40,733 nucleotides of DNA from Burkholderiales bacterium. Lineage in GTDB: Bacteria; Pseudomonadota; Gammaproteobacteria; Burkholderiales; Burkholderiaceae_C. Made by a program: the position numbers and the translations under genes. This document shows positions 17,044 to 24,360 of the stretch, in pieces (position 1 is the stretch's first letter; every line of letters begins with the position of its first letter). Location of the stretch: assembly GCA_016000195.1 (NCBI GenBank), contig JAECRO010000025.1:1-40733 (forward strand), written 5' to 3'. The notes under the pieces were generated by a model that had not been told where the DNA came from, searched no databases, and was given only the letters and a program-made list of their open reading frames with translations.

Positions 17044-17311
17044 CGCCAAAACCGCCGTACTCGCAGACGGCCTGCGCTACAAATCCAAGGTATCGGGTTC
17101 GCCCTTTGCCGCCACGACCTCGTTTGGCGCCGCCACCATGTCGTGCTTCATGTGCGGCAAGCACCGCGCCCGCTCCCTGATGGGAACCCGAAAAGTGCTG
17201 GGCAAGTCCCAGGCCGTGTGCTCGCCTTCCTGCAAGGGGCTTGATGAGGCGCTGGAGGCCGCTGCTGCTGCCGCCGCCGCTGCTGCTGCTGCGTCATCGA
17301 CGGCTGCCTGA
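17030..17311 (+). CDS. Small putative zinc-binding protein with polyalanine tail
   Basis: A 93-residue protein. The centre has CFMCGKH (C-x2-C) and, about 25 residues on, CSPSC (C-x3-C), a plausible zinc site. The C-terminus is dominated by a run of 12 alanines coded by GCT/GCC/GCG repeats (17258-17293), a trinucleotide tract likely to vary in length. AAGGAAG lies before the ATG. It overlaps the preceding hypothetical gene by 14 bases. Basic residues around the cysteines (K-H-R-A-R-S, G-T-R-K-V-L-G-K) might contact nucleic acid, which is a guess. Family not recognised. Confidence 0.65.
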   Translation: MARADAKTAVLADGLRYKSKVSGSPFAATTSFGAATMSCFMCGKHRARSLMGTRKVLGKSQAVCSPSCKGLDEALEAAAAAAAAAAAASSTAA

Positions 17312-17406
17312 CGCCGCAGCCTGGCCGAGCCGGCTATTGATTCCCGCGCGCCAGTCGGCGCTGAAAGTGCCGCCATACGCCGTAAGCGACTTTGAAAGGG
17401 AACACC

Positions 17407-17662
17407 ATGAGCCCCCCAGTCCAGAATGGATCCGCTGCTGCAGCCCGACGAGGCCACCGATCACTTTCGCGGGCTGGCCGACGCGCCGGTCACGCTGATT
17501 GAATACGGCGACTTTGAATGCCCGTCATGTTTGCAGGCGCATGGCGCGTTGAGCAGCGTGCGTTCTACGCCAGCGTTTTACGTCAACGGCGTCTTTGCCG
17601 ATGTCTCGTTTGGCCTGAACCACCTGTACGAGGCGATTGACCGGGCGCTGCCGCGCCACTGA
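17407..17662 (+). pseudogene. DsbA-like thioredoxin-fold protein, frameshifted and internally deleted
   Basis: ATG 17407, with AAGGGAA upstream, reads M-S-P-P-V-Q-N-G and then runs into nonsense. A second frame from about 17426 gives [24 protein letters not shown], the start of a DsbA/FrnE-like protein with its CPSC redox site. After L-Q-A-H-G the sequence jumps to [10 protein letters not shown], the cis-proline region near the C-terminus, and ends I-D-R-A-L-P-R-H. The helical insert of roughly 100 residues is gone. So a frameshift near codon 7 and a large in-frame deletion have occurred. A redox function is very unlikely. Confidence 0.75.
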
Positions 17663-17777
17663 GCGTGCTGGCTGCCGGCCAGGCCAGAACGCCGCCATTC
17701 GTGGCCCGATAATAGGCCGCTTCCAAGTCACGTCCGCAAGGGGTGATAACGCATCAACCCCCCACAAGGACAATTCC

Positions 17778-18107
17778 GTGAGAAAAACATACCTCCTCAA
17801 TATCGAAGGCAAAAACCGTGACCGCCTGCTCGAAGCCAGCAAGCACGACATCCGCAAGTACGTCAAGCGCGAGCGGGCCCGGCCTTTGCCGGCGGGCGTG
17901 GATTTCTGGGACTTCGACTGCAAGTTCGGCAGCAACGAAGCCACTTCCGCCGTCGTTCACTTCGCCACGCTCATGGGCCTGATCGACACCGCCGCGCAGG
18001 AAGGCGGCGAGCAGTTTTACGTCGAAGTGGTGACGAAGCATGGCCACCGCATGGCCCGGCCGCAAGGCGCTGAAGTCAGCTCCGGCGACGGCGAAGATTT
18101 CGAATAA
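17778..18107 (+). CDS. DUF6172 family protein
   Basis: A 109-residue conserved protein of unknown function. It starts at GTG 17778 (RKTYLLNIEGKNRDRLLEA), eleven bases after AAGGA. Blocks typical of the family: HDIRKYVKRERARPLP, DFWDFDCKFG, VVHFATLMGLIDTAAQEGG and FYVEVVTKHGHRM. The basic first half and acidic C-terminus (D-G-E-D-F-E) are notable. The frame extends upstream to 17637, but that part has no coding character. Convergent with rhlE. Confidence 0.8.
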   Translation: MRKTYLLNIEGKNRDRLLEASKHDIRKYVKRERARPLPAGVDFWDFDCKFGSNEATSAVVHFATLMGLIDTAAQEGGEQFYVEVVTKHGHRMARPQGAEVSSGDGEDFE

Positions 18108-18111
18108 GCAG

Positions 18112-18129
18112 GCATCGCTTGTCCGATGC
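18112..18129. terminator. Hairpin between convergent DUF6172 and rhlE genes
   Basis: GCATCG-CTTGTC-CGATGC, a perfect six-pair stem in the 29-base gap between two converging genes. There is no adjacent T run, so it is at best a weak or factor-assisted terminator. Confidence 0.35.
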
Positions 18130-18136
18130 GCCGGAC

Positions 18137-19408
18137 TTATTTGTCCTGCGGTGACGGTGCCCGGCCCGCCGCTTCGCGCAGCTTGTCTTTCTTGCTCGGG
18201 CGTTTTCCCTTGATGCCGCCGACCGACAGAGGATCGGCTGCATTGGCCTGACGGATTTCAACCGGCTCAAACCCCGTGACCTGCTCACGCGGCACGTTCA
18301 GGCCCTGGCGTTTTTCAATCAGCCTGAAATGCGCTTCGGTGTCTGCGCTGACAAAGCTGATGGCAATGCCGGTTTCGCCGGCCCGGCCGGTGCGGCCAAT
18401 GCGATGTATGTAATCTACTGATGAACGCGGCAAGTCGTAATTGACGACGACCGGCAACTGGACAATGTCAATGCCGCGTGCCGCCACATCGGTGGCCACC
18501 ACCACCTGCAGCAGCTTGGCCTTGAAATCCTGCAACACCTGGTTGCGCTTGCCCTGGCTCAGTTCGCCGTGAAAAGGCTCGGCTTCAATGGCGGCCTTGC
18601 GCAGCTTGTCGGCCACGATTTCGGCGGCATGCTTGGTTGCCACGAACACCAGCACCCGGCTCCATTTTTCGGTCTGCACCAGATGGCGCAGCAACTGGGT
18701 GCGCCGGCTCGGGTCCACTTCAATGGCGCGCTGTGCGATGTCGGGCCCGGCCTGCTTTTGCGCCTGTACTTCGATGCGCAAGGGGTCGATCAGCATGCTG
18801 GCGGCCAGCGCTTCAATCGCCGGCGGAAAGGTGGCCGAGAAAAACAGGTTCTGGCGCCGGGCCGGCAGCAAGGCCAGGATGCGGCCCAGCTCCTCGCCAA
18901 AACCCAGGTCCAGCAGGCGGTCGGCTTCATCGAGCACCAGCATGCCGACCTGGTCGAGCTTCAGCGCGTTGTGCCCAATGAGGTCGATCAGCCGGCCCGG
19001 CGTGGCAACGATGATGTCGGCGCCGCCGCGCAGGTTCATCATTTGCGGATTGATCGACACGCCGCCAAACACCACCGCCACCTTGACGCGCTGCGGCAGG
19101 TATTTGGCCAGGCTGACGATGGCTTCGCCCACCTGCGCCGCCAGTTCGCGCGTCGGCACCAGCACCAGGCCGCGAATGCGCCGCCTGGCGTCGGCCGGTG
19201 CCTGGGCCAGCTGGTGCAGCATGGGCAGGGCAAAGGCGGCGGTCTTGCCCGAGCCGGTCTGGGCCGATCCGACGATGTCGCGGCCTTGCAGCGTGGGCGG
19301 AATCGCCGCTGCCTGGATGGCGGTCGGCGCAAGGTAGCCCTTTTCGGTGACGGCGCGCAACAGGACGGGCAGCAAGGCCGGCGAAAAGCCGAGTGATGAA
19401 AATGGCAT
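18137..19408 (-). CDS. rhlE: DEAD-box ATP-dependent RNA helicase, RhlE type
   Basis: Cytoplasmic RNA helicase, 423 residues, for ribosome assembly, RNA turnover or cold adaptation. All motifs are visible in order: F-x-x-LGFS start, Q motif (APTAIQ), I AQTGSGKT, Ia PTRELAAQV, Ib TPGRLIDL, II DEAD (VLDEADRLLDLGF), III SATF, IV VLVFVATK, V ATDVAARGID, VI HRIGRTGRAG. A basic C-terminal tail of about 50 residues follows. ATG 19408 is the family start (MPFSSLGFSPALL). The frame stays open for 75 codons upstream across repeat copy F, but those residues are not conserved sequence. Confidence 0.93.
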   Translation of the reverse strand: MPFSSLGFSPALLPVLLRAVTEKGYLAPTAIQAAAIPPTLQGRDIVGSAQTGSGKTAAFALPMLHQLAQAPADARRRIRGLVLVPTRELAAQVGEAIVSLAKYLPQRVKVAVVFGGVSINPQMMNLRGGADIIVATPGRLIDLIGHNALKLDQVGMLVLDEADRLLDLGFGEELGRILALLPARRQNLFFSATFPPAIEALAASMLIDPLRIEVQAQKQAGPDIAQRAIEVDPSRRTQLLRHLVQTEKWSRVLVFVATKHAAEIVADKLRKAAIEAEPFHGELSQGKRNQVLQDFKAKLLQVVVATDVAARGIDIVQLPVVVNYDLPRSSVDYIHRIGRTGRAGETGIAISFVSADTEAHFRLIEKRQGLNVPREQVTGFEPVEIRQANAADPLSVGGIKGKRPSKKDKLREAAGRAPSPQDK

Positions 19409-19725
19409 GGAAATGGTGCTCAGGAAATTACGCAGGAATTGGAAGGCAGGCAAGAGGGCGCAAGCCGGTTTGAAGCCGCGACGGGCGATTGCCAGAACCC
19501 GCAAGTTTAAGCCCGGGCTTTCGCAGGCAAGCGGGTTGCATGAAGTTGCAAGCCCCGCAAAAACGCAAAGGCAAACAAATGCGCTATTAAATATATAGCT
19601 ATTTGTGCCCGTCCTGATTGCGCAAAAGCCCATTTTTATCTAAAAAATGGTAACGGTCCTGAAACGCTTGGCTGCAAGCGGGCTGAAGTTTGTAGACTGG
19701 CGGTTTTATAACCAAGAGTCACGAC
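19409..19725. other. Divergent intergenic region rhlE / 175-residue gene
   Basis: Holds the promoter region of rhlE, repeat copy F (19583-19638) and a perfect hairpin CGCTTG-GCTG-CAAGCG at 19665-19680, 46 bases before the next plus-strand gene. An open minus-strand frame crosses it as an extension of rhlE but has no coding character. Confidence 0.5.
19583..19638 (-). repeat. Interspersed repeat, copy F
   Basis: On the plus strand reads CTAT-TAAATAT-ATAGCTATTTGTGCCCG, then GCGCAAAAGCCCATTTTT, the reverse orientation of copies A and B. Lies upstream of rhlE. Confidence 0.75.
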
Positions 19726-20253
19726 ATGGGCGTTTATAAAAAAACAGAAAAAGGCATGAACGAGCTGCTGGCCCGAAGTCCGGGCATCGACGCAAGGCTG
19801 GTCAGCGTGCTGATTCTCGTGGACGGAATACGTGACTCTGCTGAAGTCATCCGCCTTGCAAAAGAGGTGGGCCTGCCGGTCGATGCGCTTGAAATTCTTT
19901 TTCACGGCGGGTTTATTGATAAAAAATTCAAGGGCAGCGCAGAGCCCGCCGCAATGGACGTTGCGCCACCCGCCAGGCCCATGGTGCCAAAGCAGACCGA
20001 TGCGGCGAGCAAGTTCAAGGGATTTAACGAGCTGTACGTTTATCTGGTCGAGCAGACCAAGGCGCTGCTGGGGCTTCGCGGCTTTCTCTACCAGCTCCGC
20101 ATTGAGCGGGCAAGCACCGTTCTGGAACTGAAGTCGCTGATTGAGCCCCTGACCCGGGTAATCGCCAAAAAGCATGGCTTTCAGATCGCACAGGAGTTCA
20201 TGCGCGAAAGCGAGCGCCTGGTGGTCGCGGCCATTGCCGAGCGGAACATGTAG
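19726..20253 (+). CDS. Conserved hypothetical protein, helical, possibly winged-helix N-terminus
   Basis: A 175-residue soluble protein. The first 65 residues (K-G-M-N-E-L-L-A-R-S-P through L-V-D-G-I-R-D-S-A-E-V) look like a small helical or winged-helix module of the kind found at the end of some bacterial signalling proteins. A proline-rich linker at about 80-90 follows, then a helical C-terminal half (FNELYVYLVEQTKALLG, LIEPLTRVIAKKHGF). The family is unknown to me and any regulatory role is a guess. It starts at ATG 19726 without a strong ribosome site, in normal codon use, and stands alone. Confidence 0.6.
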   Translation: MGVYKKTEKGMNELLARSPGIDARLVSVLILVDGIRDSAEVIRLAKEVGLPVDALEILFHGGFIDKKFKGSAEPAAMDVAPPARPMVPKQTDAASKFKGFNELYVYLVEQTKALLGLRGFLYQLRIERASTVLELKSLIEPLTRVIAKKHGFQIAQEFMRESERLVVAAIAERNM

Positions 20254-20408
20254 CAACTGGCCGGTAACGCGCGAAACCCAGGGCTGATGCAGCTTTTCGG
20301 CTGGCCGCAAGTTGCGTTCGCAGATGATTTGCACGCTTTTCTCGCAGGCGGCCAAGGCCAGGCCAATCACCCGCAAGGCTTGCTGGCGCTCGGGGATGGC
20401 AGCGGGCA
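20254..20408 (-). pseudogene. Unidentified coding-like fragment
   Basis: On the minus strand, right after the stop of the BrkB fragment, about 50 codons with strong G/C third positions read M-P-A-A-I-P-E-R-Q-Q-A-L-R-V-I-G and go on A-L-A-A-C-E-K-S-V-Q-I-I-C-E-R-N-L. The frame then runs into the antisense of the neighbouring gene. It may be the other side of a deletion junction. Not recognised. Confidence 0.3.
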
Positions 20409-20561
20409 TCAGGCTTTTGGCGGGTGCGCGGCAAGACCTTGCACGGCAATCACGCTGATCATCAGCGGCGCAATCGAGAATACCGTGTAGTAGGAAATGG
20501 CCGCACCCATGCTGGGCGCGTAATCGTCGATCCAGGCCGTGACCGACTTTTGGGGCAGGGT
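20409..20561 (-). pseudogene. YihY/BrkB family membrane protein fragment
   Basis: Directly after the stop of the cation efflux gene, and in the same frame, the minus strand reads Q-K-S-V-T-A-W-I-D-D-Y-A-P-S-M-G-A-A-I-S-Y-Y-T and then FSIAPLMISVIAV, the conserved first transmembrane segment of YihY/BrkB (once called ribonuclease BN) proteins. It has no start codon of its own and stops after about 50 codons (H-P-P-K-A-stop). The remaining 250 or so residues are gone, so this is a deletion relic fused end to start with the upstream gene. Confidence 0.7.
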
Positions 20562-21524
20562 TCAGTGCGTGGCCGGGGATTTCACCACCTGGGCATGGTC
20601 CAGGTCGGGACGCCGCCACGGGTCTACATGGGTCATCAGGTTCAGTACCCGGTGGCGCCTGAGCACCCGCTGCCTGGCCTGCACCGCAATATCGTGGCCG
20701 GCTTCCACCGAGATGGATGCATCGACCTCGATATGCGCATCGACGACGATCATGTCGCCCATCTTGCGGGTGCGCACATCGTGTACGTCGCTGACGCCGG
20801 GCGTTTCGATCAGCGTGCGGCGAATGGCTTCGACCTCCTGCTCGTCCACGGCGCGGTCCATCAGGTCATGCAGGGCGTCCCAGCCGAATTCCCAGCCCAT
20901 TTTGGCGACCATGAAGCCCACGATCAGCGCGGCAATCGGGTCCAGGATCGGGTAGCCCGCCAGGTTGCCGATGATGCCGATGCCCACGACCAGCGACGAC
21001 GCCGCATCCGATCTGGCATGCCAGGCGTTGGCCACCAGCATGCTGGACTTGACGCGCTTGGCCACCGCCAGCATGTAGCGAAACAGCGATTCCTTGGCCA
21101 TCAGGGCGATGCCGACGACCCACAGGGCGCTGGCATGGACCTGCGGCACGCTCTCGGGTGACTGGAGCTTGGCGATGGCCGACCACAGCATGCCTGCGCC
21201 CACCACCAGCAAAATGACGCCCAGCGCCAGCGAGGCGGCGGTTTCAAAGCGCTGGTGGCCGTAGGGATGGTCTTCGTCCGCGTCCTTCTTGCTGTGATAG
21301 CCGGCAAACAGCACCACGAAGTCGGCCACCAGGTCTGACAGCGAATGGATGCCGTCGGCAATCAGGCCCTGCGATCTGGACAGGATGCCGGCGCTGATCT
21401 GGCCCACCGTCAGGAGGATGTTGACGCCCACGCTGACCCAGGTGCTGCGCGAAGCGGCCGCCGCGCGCTGCGCCGGGCTGTGCTCGGTATCTTCGGAATC
21501 GTCGGCGAGGTCGTTGAATTTCAT
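20562..21524 (-). CDS. Cation diffusion facilitator family metal efflux protein
   Basis: An inner-membrane metal-proton antiporter of 320 residues. Six transmembrane segments with the metal-site pattern HSLSD (H-x3-D) in TM2 and HARSD in TM5, followed by a cytoplasmic domain with H-D-V-R-T-R-K-M-G-D and V-D-A-H-I-E-V-D. The charged loop HSKKDADEDHPYGHQRFE after TM2 is a family hallmark. Likely substrates are Zn(2+), Fe(2+) or Mn(2+); the sequence does not decide. Start ATG 21524 (MKFNDL). The C-terminus ends at S-P-A-T-H directly before the BrkB fragment, so the last few residues may derive from the deletion event. Confidence 0.9.
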   Translation of the reverse strand: MKFNDLADDSEDTEHSPAQRAAAASRSTWVSVGVNILLTVGQISAGILSRSQGLIADGIHSLSDLVADFVVLFAGYHSKKDADEDHPYGHQRFETAASLALGVILLVVGAGMLWSAIAKLQSPESVPQVHASALWVVGIALMAKESLFRYMLAVAKRVKSSMLVANAWHARSDAASSLVVGIGIIGNLAGYPILDPIAALIVGFMVAKMGWEFGWDALHDLMDRAVDEQEVEAIRRTLIETPGVSDVHDVRTRKMGDMIVVDAHIEVDASISVEAGHDIAVQARQRVLRRHRVLNLMTHVDPWRRPDLDHAQVVKSPATH

Positions 21525-21623
21525 GGGACATGGCTGGTTAAAAAGGGCTTGCGCCCGGGATTCAGGCACCGAGCTTACCTTGCGGCATTGACGGAATTCA
21601 AGCGGCAGGGCCGGCGTCCTGCT

Positions 21624-21788
21624 TCAGGTCATGTGCGTGTAACCCATCGCATCAGCGCGATGGGTTTCGCCTGGATGACTGCCCAGGCTGAGCGGAATCG
21701 ACAGGAAGGCCGTGATGACGACCGGCACCAGTGCGGCGCACAGCACCCAGATGTATTGGCGGATGAAAAGGCGAAGGGCGGGATGCAT
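21624..21788 (-). CDS. Small single-pass membrane protein, 54 residues
   Basis: ATG 21788 is preceded by AAGGAA at seven bases and reads M-H-P-A-L-R-L-F-I-R-Q-Y-I-W-V-L. A hydrophobic segment (VLCAALVPVVITAFLSIPLSLG, about residues 15-36) follows, then a polar tail ending H-T-H-stop region M-G-Y-T-H-M-T. Codon use is normal. Basic residues before the hydrophobic stretch predict an inner-membrane anchor with the N-terminus inside. The family is not known to me. It lies between the efflux gene and the divergent cytochrome operon. Confidence 0.65.
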   Translation of the reverse strand: MHPALRLFIRQYIWVLCAALVPVVITAFLSIPLSLGSHPGETHRADAMGYTHMT

Positions 21789-21882
21789 GATGGGTTTCCT
21801 TGTGGAGTGGGTGAATGCGTCAATCCTGAAGGCTGCTGCTTAAGGCTGTCTGAGGAGACTGTCTGAGGCCGCGCAGGCCTGG

Positions 21883-21901
21883 CTTAAGAAAGCGCTAAGA
21901 A
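21883..21901 (+). promoter_or_regulatory. PmrA/QseB-box-like direct repeat before the SHP operon
   Basis: CTTAAG-N5-GCTAAG: two TAAGAA-type half-sites with an 11-base period, 42 bases before the first operon gene. The known PmrA/QseB-class box is YTTAAK-N5-YTTAAK, so this differs at two positions in the second half. The same operon encodes an OmpR-family regulator of the QseB/PmrA type, so autoregulation is plausible. Two further direct repeats of CTGTCTGAGG (21846-21855 and 21859-21868) lie just upstream. Confidence 0.55.
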
Positions 21902-21942
21902 CGTCGCCGCATCATGAAGGCAACCCGAAACGAGGAGTCTTC

Positions 21943-22365
21943 ATGAAGCCGTCACCCCTGCATCCATCGCCATTTAAAGCCTTGCTGGTTTGCGCCGCTC
22001 TGGCCTGCGCCGCCATCGTCCCTGCCGCCCGCGCCGCGACACCGGCGGAACAGTTGGCCGGCTACACAGCGCAGGCCGGAGCGCCTGCCGTGCCGGCGCG
22101 CGGCCAGCAATTCTTCAACACGCGCCACGGCCGCGAATGGAGTTGCGCCTCATGCCATGGCGCCTTGCCGACGCAGGCCGGCAAGCATGCCTCGACCGGC
22201 AAATCCATCAGCGCGCTGGCGCCGGCCTTCAACCCCGAGCGTTTCACCGACACGGCCAAGACCGAAAAATGGTTTCGCCGCAACTGCAACGATGTCGCGG
22301 GCCGCGAATGCACGGCCGCCGAAAAAGCCGATGTGCTGAGCTGGCTGCTGGCGCTCAAGCGCTGA
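21943..22365 (+). CDS. Sphaeroides heme protein (SHP)-like cytochrome c, DUF1924
   Basis: A periplasmic monohaem cytochrome c of 140 residues with a signal peptide cut near residue 31 (AARA-A). The haem motif is CASCH at 68-72. Instead of a methionine ligand the family uses an asparagine, and here W-F-R-R-N-C-N-D (110-117) supplies Asn114, with C115 and C123 as a probable disulfide. SHP proteins can bind O2 or NO and accept electrons from a partner diheme cytochrome, encoded by the next gene. GAGGAG lies about seven bases before the ATG. First gene of a five-gene operon. Confidence 0.85.
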   Translation: MKPSPLHPSPFKALLVCAALACAAIVPAARAATPAEQLAGYTAQAGAPAVPARGQQFFNTRHGREWSCASCHGALPTQAGKHASTGKSISALAPAFNPERFTDTAKTEKWFRRNCNDVAGRECTAAEKADVLSWLLALKR

Positions 22366-22411
22366 CCCTTCGCGCTTCAGGACTTCATTTATTTTCACAA
22401 GGATCAGCGCC

Positions 22412-22894
22412 ATGTCATTCCGGTTTCCTTCACTCGCCACCAAAGTCCTGTTCGGTTTGCTTGCCACCGTCGGCGCCACGCAGGCGGCGCTGGCCGATGG
22501 CGACAGGCGCATGGTGCCGCTGCTGCCCCAATACAAGCAGGAATGCGCAGCCTGCCACCTGGCGTATCCGCCCGGCATGCTGCCGGCGGCTTCGTGGAAA
22601 CGGGTCATGGCCAACCTGCCCAGGCATTACGGAACCGACGCATCGCTCGACCCGGCGACGGTCAAGGAGCTGTCCAGCTGGCTGGGCGCCAACGCAGGCA
22701 CCTACAAGCGCGTCAGCGAAGAGCCGCCGCAGGACCGAATCACCACGTCAAGCTGGTTCGAGCGCAAGCACCGCGAGGTCGCGCCCGATACCTGGAAACG
22801 GGCCGCCATCGGCAGCCGGGCCAACTGCGCCGCCTGCCACACCCGCGCCGACAAGGGCGACTTCGACGAAGACAACGTCCGCATTCCGAAATAA
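22412..22894 (+). CDS. Diheme cytochrome c (DHC family)
   Basis: A periplasmic protein of 160 residues. The signal peptide ends near ALA at residue 28. Two CAACH haem sites lie at 45-49 and 139-143, and distal histidine candidates are H72 (R-H-Y-G) and H120 (R-K-H). This matches DHC, the natural electron donor of SHP. It sits 46 bases behind the SHP gene with AAGGAT ahead of the ATG. It probably relays electrons from the membrane cytochrome b encoded next. Confidence 0.9.
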   Translation: MSFRFPSLATKVLFGLLATVGATQAALADGDRRMVPLLPQYKQECAACHLAYPPGMLPAASWKRVMANLPRHYGTDASLDPATVKELSSWLGANAGTYKRVSEEPPQDRITTSSWFERKHREVAPDTWKRAAIGSRANCAACHTRADKGDFDEDNVRIPK

Positions 22895-22914
22895 GACCCA
22901 TCAATGAGAAAACC

Positions 22915-23679
22915 ATGATTTCCCCTAATTTTCCTTCTGCACAACCTTCTGCCGCGTCGGCTGGCGCGCAAACCCAGGCGCCCCGTCCGCAAAGCCGCCG
23001 CGTGGTGGATGCGCCCACGCGCATGCTGCACTGGCTGATGGCGCTGAGTTTTACCGGCGCCTACCTCACCGCCGACGGCGAGCGCTGGCGCCTGGTGCAT
23101 GTGACGCTGGGCTACACCCTGGCCGGCCTGCTGGTGGCGCGCGTGCTGTGGGGCTTGTTCGGGCCGCGCCAGGCCAGGCTGGCTATGCTGTGGCGCAAGG
23201 TGCAGGGCCTGCCGGCGTGGCTGAAGTCGCTGCCGAGCGTCAAGTCAGCTGCCACGGCGCAGCCCGCCTGGCGCCAGGGCCAGAACCTCATGATGGCGCT
23301 GGCCATCGTGCTCATCCTGGGCGTGGTGGCGCCGCTGACGCTCAGCGGCTATGCGGTCTGGGACGAGTGGGGCGGCGAATGGCTGGCCGGCGTGCATGAA
23401 TTTTTCGGCAATGCCATGCTCGCCGTGGTGCTGGCGCATATCGGGCTGATTGCCCTGCTGAGCCTCGTGCGGCGCAAGAACCAGGCGCTGCCCATGCTGA
23501 CCGGCCGCGCCGCCGGCCCCGGCCCGGATCTGGCCAGGCGCAACCATGGCCTGCTGGCGGCCCTTGTGCTGGCCTGCGTGCTGGGTTTCTGGGGCTGGCA
23601 GTGGAGCGAGGCGCCGCAAAACGCGGGCGTCCAGGACGCGGCGCAGACTGATAATGCCCGCAACCCTGACCGTGACTGA
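22915..23679 (+). CDS. Cytochrome b561-type membrane protein
   Basis: A 254-residue di-haem inner-membrane cytochrome b. Four main transmembrane segments, with candidate haem histidines in M-L-H-W-L (near 39), L-V-H-V-T-L-G (near 62), G-V-H-E-F-F-G and L-A-H-I-G-L. The N-terminal 30 residues are polar, and a further hydrophobic segment (LAALVLACVLGFWGWQW) lies near the C-terminus. It likely takes electrons from the quinol pool and passes them to the DHC protein. The start ATG 22915 follows the DHC stop by 20 bases. The longer open frame upstream is antisense-free DHC sequence in another frame. Confidence 0.88.
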   Translation: MISPNFPSAQPSAASAGAQTQAPRPQSRRVVDAPTRMLHWLMALSFTGAYLTADGERWRLVHVTLGYTLAGLLVARVLWGLFGPRQARLAMLWRKVQGLPAWLKSLPSVKSAATAQPAWRQGQNLMMALAIVLILGVVAPLTLSGYAVWDEWGGEWLAGVHEFFGNAMLAVVLAHIGLIALLSLVRRKNQALPMLTGRAAGPGPDLARRNHGLLAALVLACVLGFWGWQWSEAPQNAGVQDAAQTDNARNPDRD

Positions 23680-23691
23680 AAGAAGACCTCC

Positions 23692-24360
23692 ATGCGCATC
23701 CTGCTGGCCGAAGACGATTCCTTGCTGGGCGACGGCCTGCGCGCCGGGCTGCGCCAGCTTGGCTTTCTGGTGGACTGGGTGCGCGATGGCGAAGCCGCCG
23801 AGCGAGAACTGCGCGCCCAGCCGTATGAAGCCGCTGTGCTCGACCTCGGGCTGCCGCGCAAGGATGGGCTGGACGTGCTGGCCGCCGTGCGCCGCTCTAG
23901 CATCAAGACGCCGGTGCTGGTGCTGACCGCGCGCGACGCCGTGCCCGACCGCATACGCGGACTCGATGTCGGCGCCGACGACTACGTGGTCAAGCCGGTC
24001 GATCTGCACGAGCTGGCCGCGCGGCTGCGCGCGCTGGTGCGCCGCGCGCACGGCCAGCCGCAGGAATGCCTGAGCGCGCAGGATGTCGAGCTGGACCCGG
24101 CGTCCCGCACGGTGCGCAAGGCGGGCGAGCCGGTCATGCTTTCGACGCGGGAGTTCGACCTGTTGCAGGCCTTCATGCTCAGCGCCGACCGGGTGCTGTC
24201 GCGCGAGCAGCTGGAGCAGCAGCTTTACAGCTGGGGCCAGGAGGTGGAAAGCAATGCCATCGAGGTGCATATCCACAACCTGCGGCGCAAGCTGGGTCCG
24301 GCGCTGATCCACACGGTGCGCGGCGTCGGCTACATGCTGCAGCGCGACCTGTCCAGATGA
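23692..24360 (+). CDS. OmpR-family response regulator, QseB/PmrA-like
   Basis: A cytoplasmic DNA-binding regulator of 222 residues. The receiver domain has the acidic pair ED at 7-8, phospho-acceptor D51 (AVLDLGLP), T79 (VLVLTARD) and the K of VVKPV. A winged-helix C-terminal domain follows, with VMLSTREFDLLQAFM and SNAIEVHIHNLRRKLG. The LGADDYVVKP and LRRKLG pattern is of the QseB/PmrA/TctD group. It is 12 bases behind the cytochrome b gene and overlaps the kinase gene by four bases (ATGA). It probably controls this operon through the box at 21883-21901. Confidence 0.93.
   Translation: MRILLAEDDSLLGDGLRAGLRQLGFLVDWVRDGEAAERELRAQPYEAAVLDLGLPRKDGLDVLAAVRRSSIKTPVLVLTARDAVPDRIRGLDVGADDYVVKPVDLHELAARLRALVRRAHGQPQECLSAQDVELDPASRTVRKAGEPVMLSTREFDLLQAFMLSADRVLSREQLEQQLYSWGQEVESNAIEVHIHNLRRKLGPALIHTVRGVGYMLQRDLSR

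Noticed and set aside
17258..17293. GCT/GCC array considered as a possible CRISPR or minisatellite
   Set aside because: It is a simple run of alanine codons inside a gene. There are no spacers or longer repeat units, and no CRISPR array was seen anywhere in the window.
19709..20253. 175-residue protein considered as a PilZ or response-regulator protein
   Set aside because: No phosphorylation site or RxxxR/DxSxxG motif is present. The helical pattern alone does not support either name.
19636..20619. 327-residue minus-strand open frame
   Set aside because: It runs antisense to the 175-residue gene and, in its upstream part, in a different frame from the BrkB relic. No conserved block is visible.
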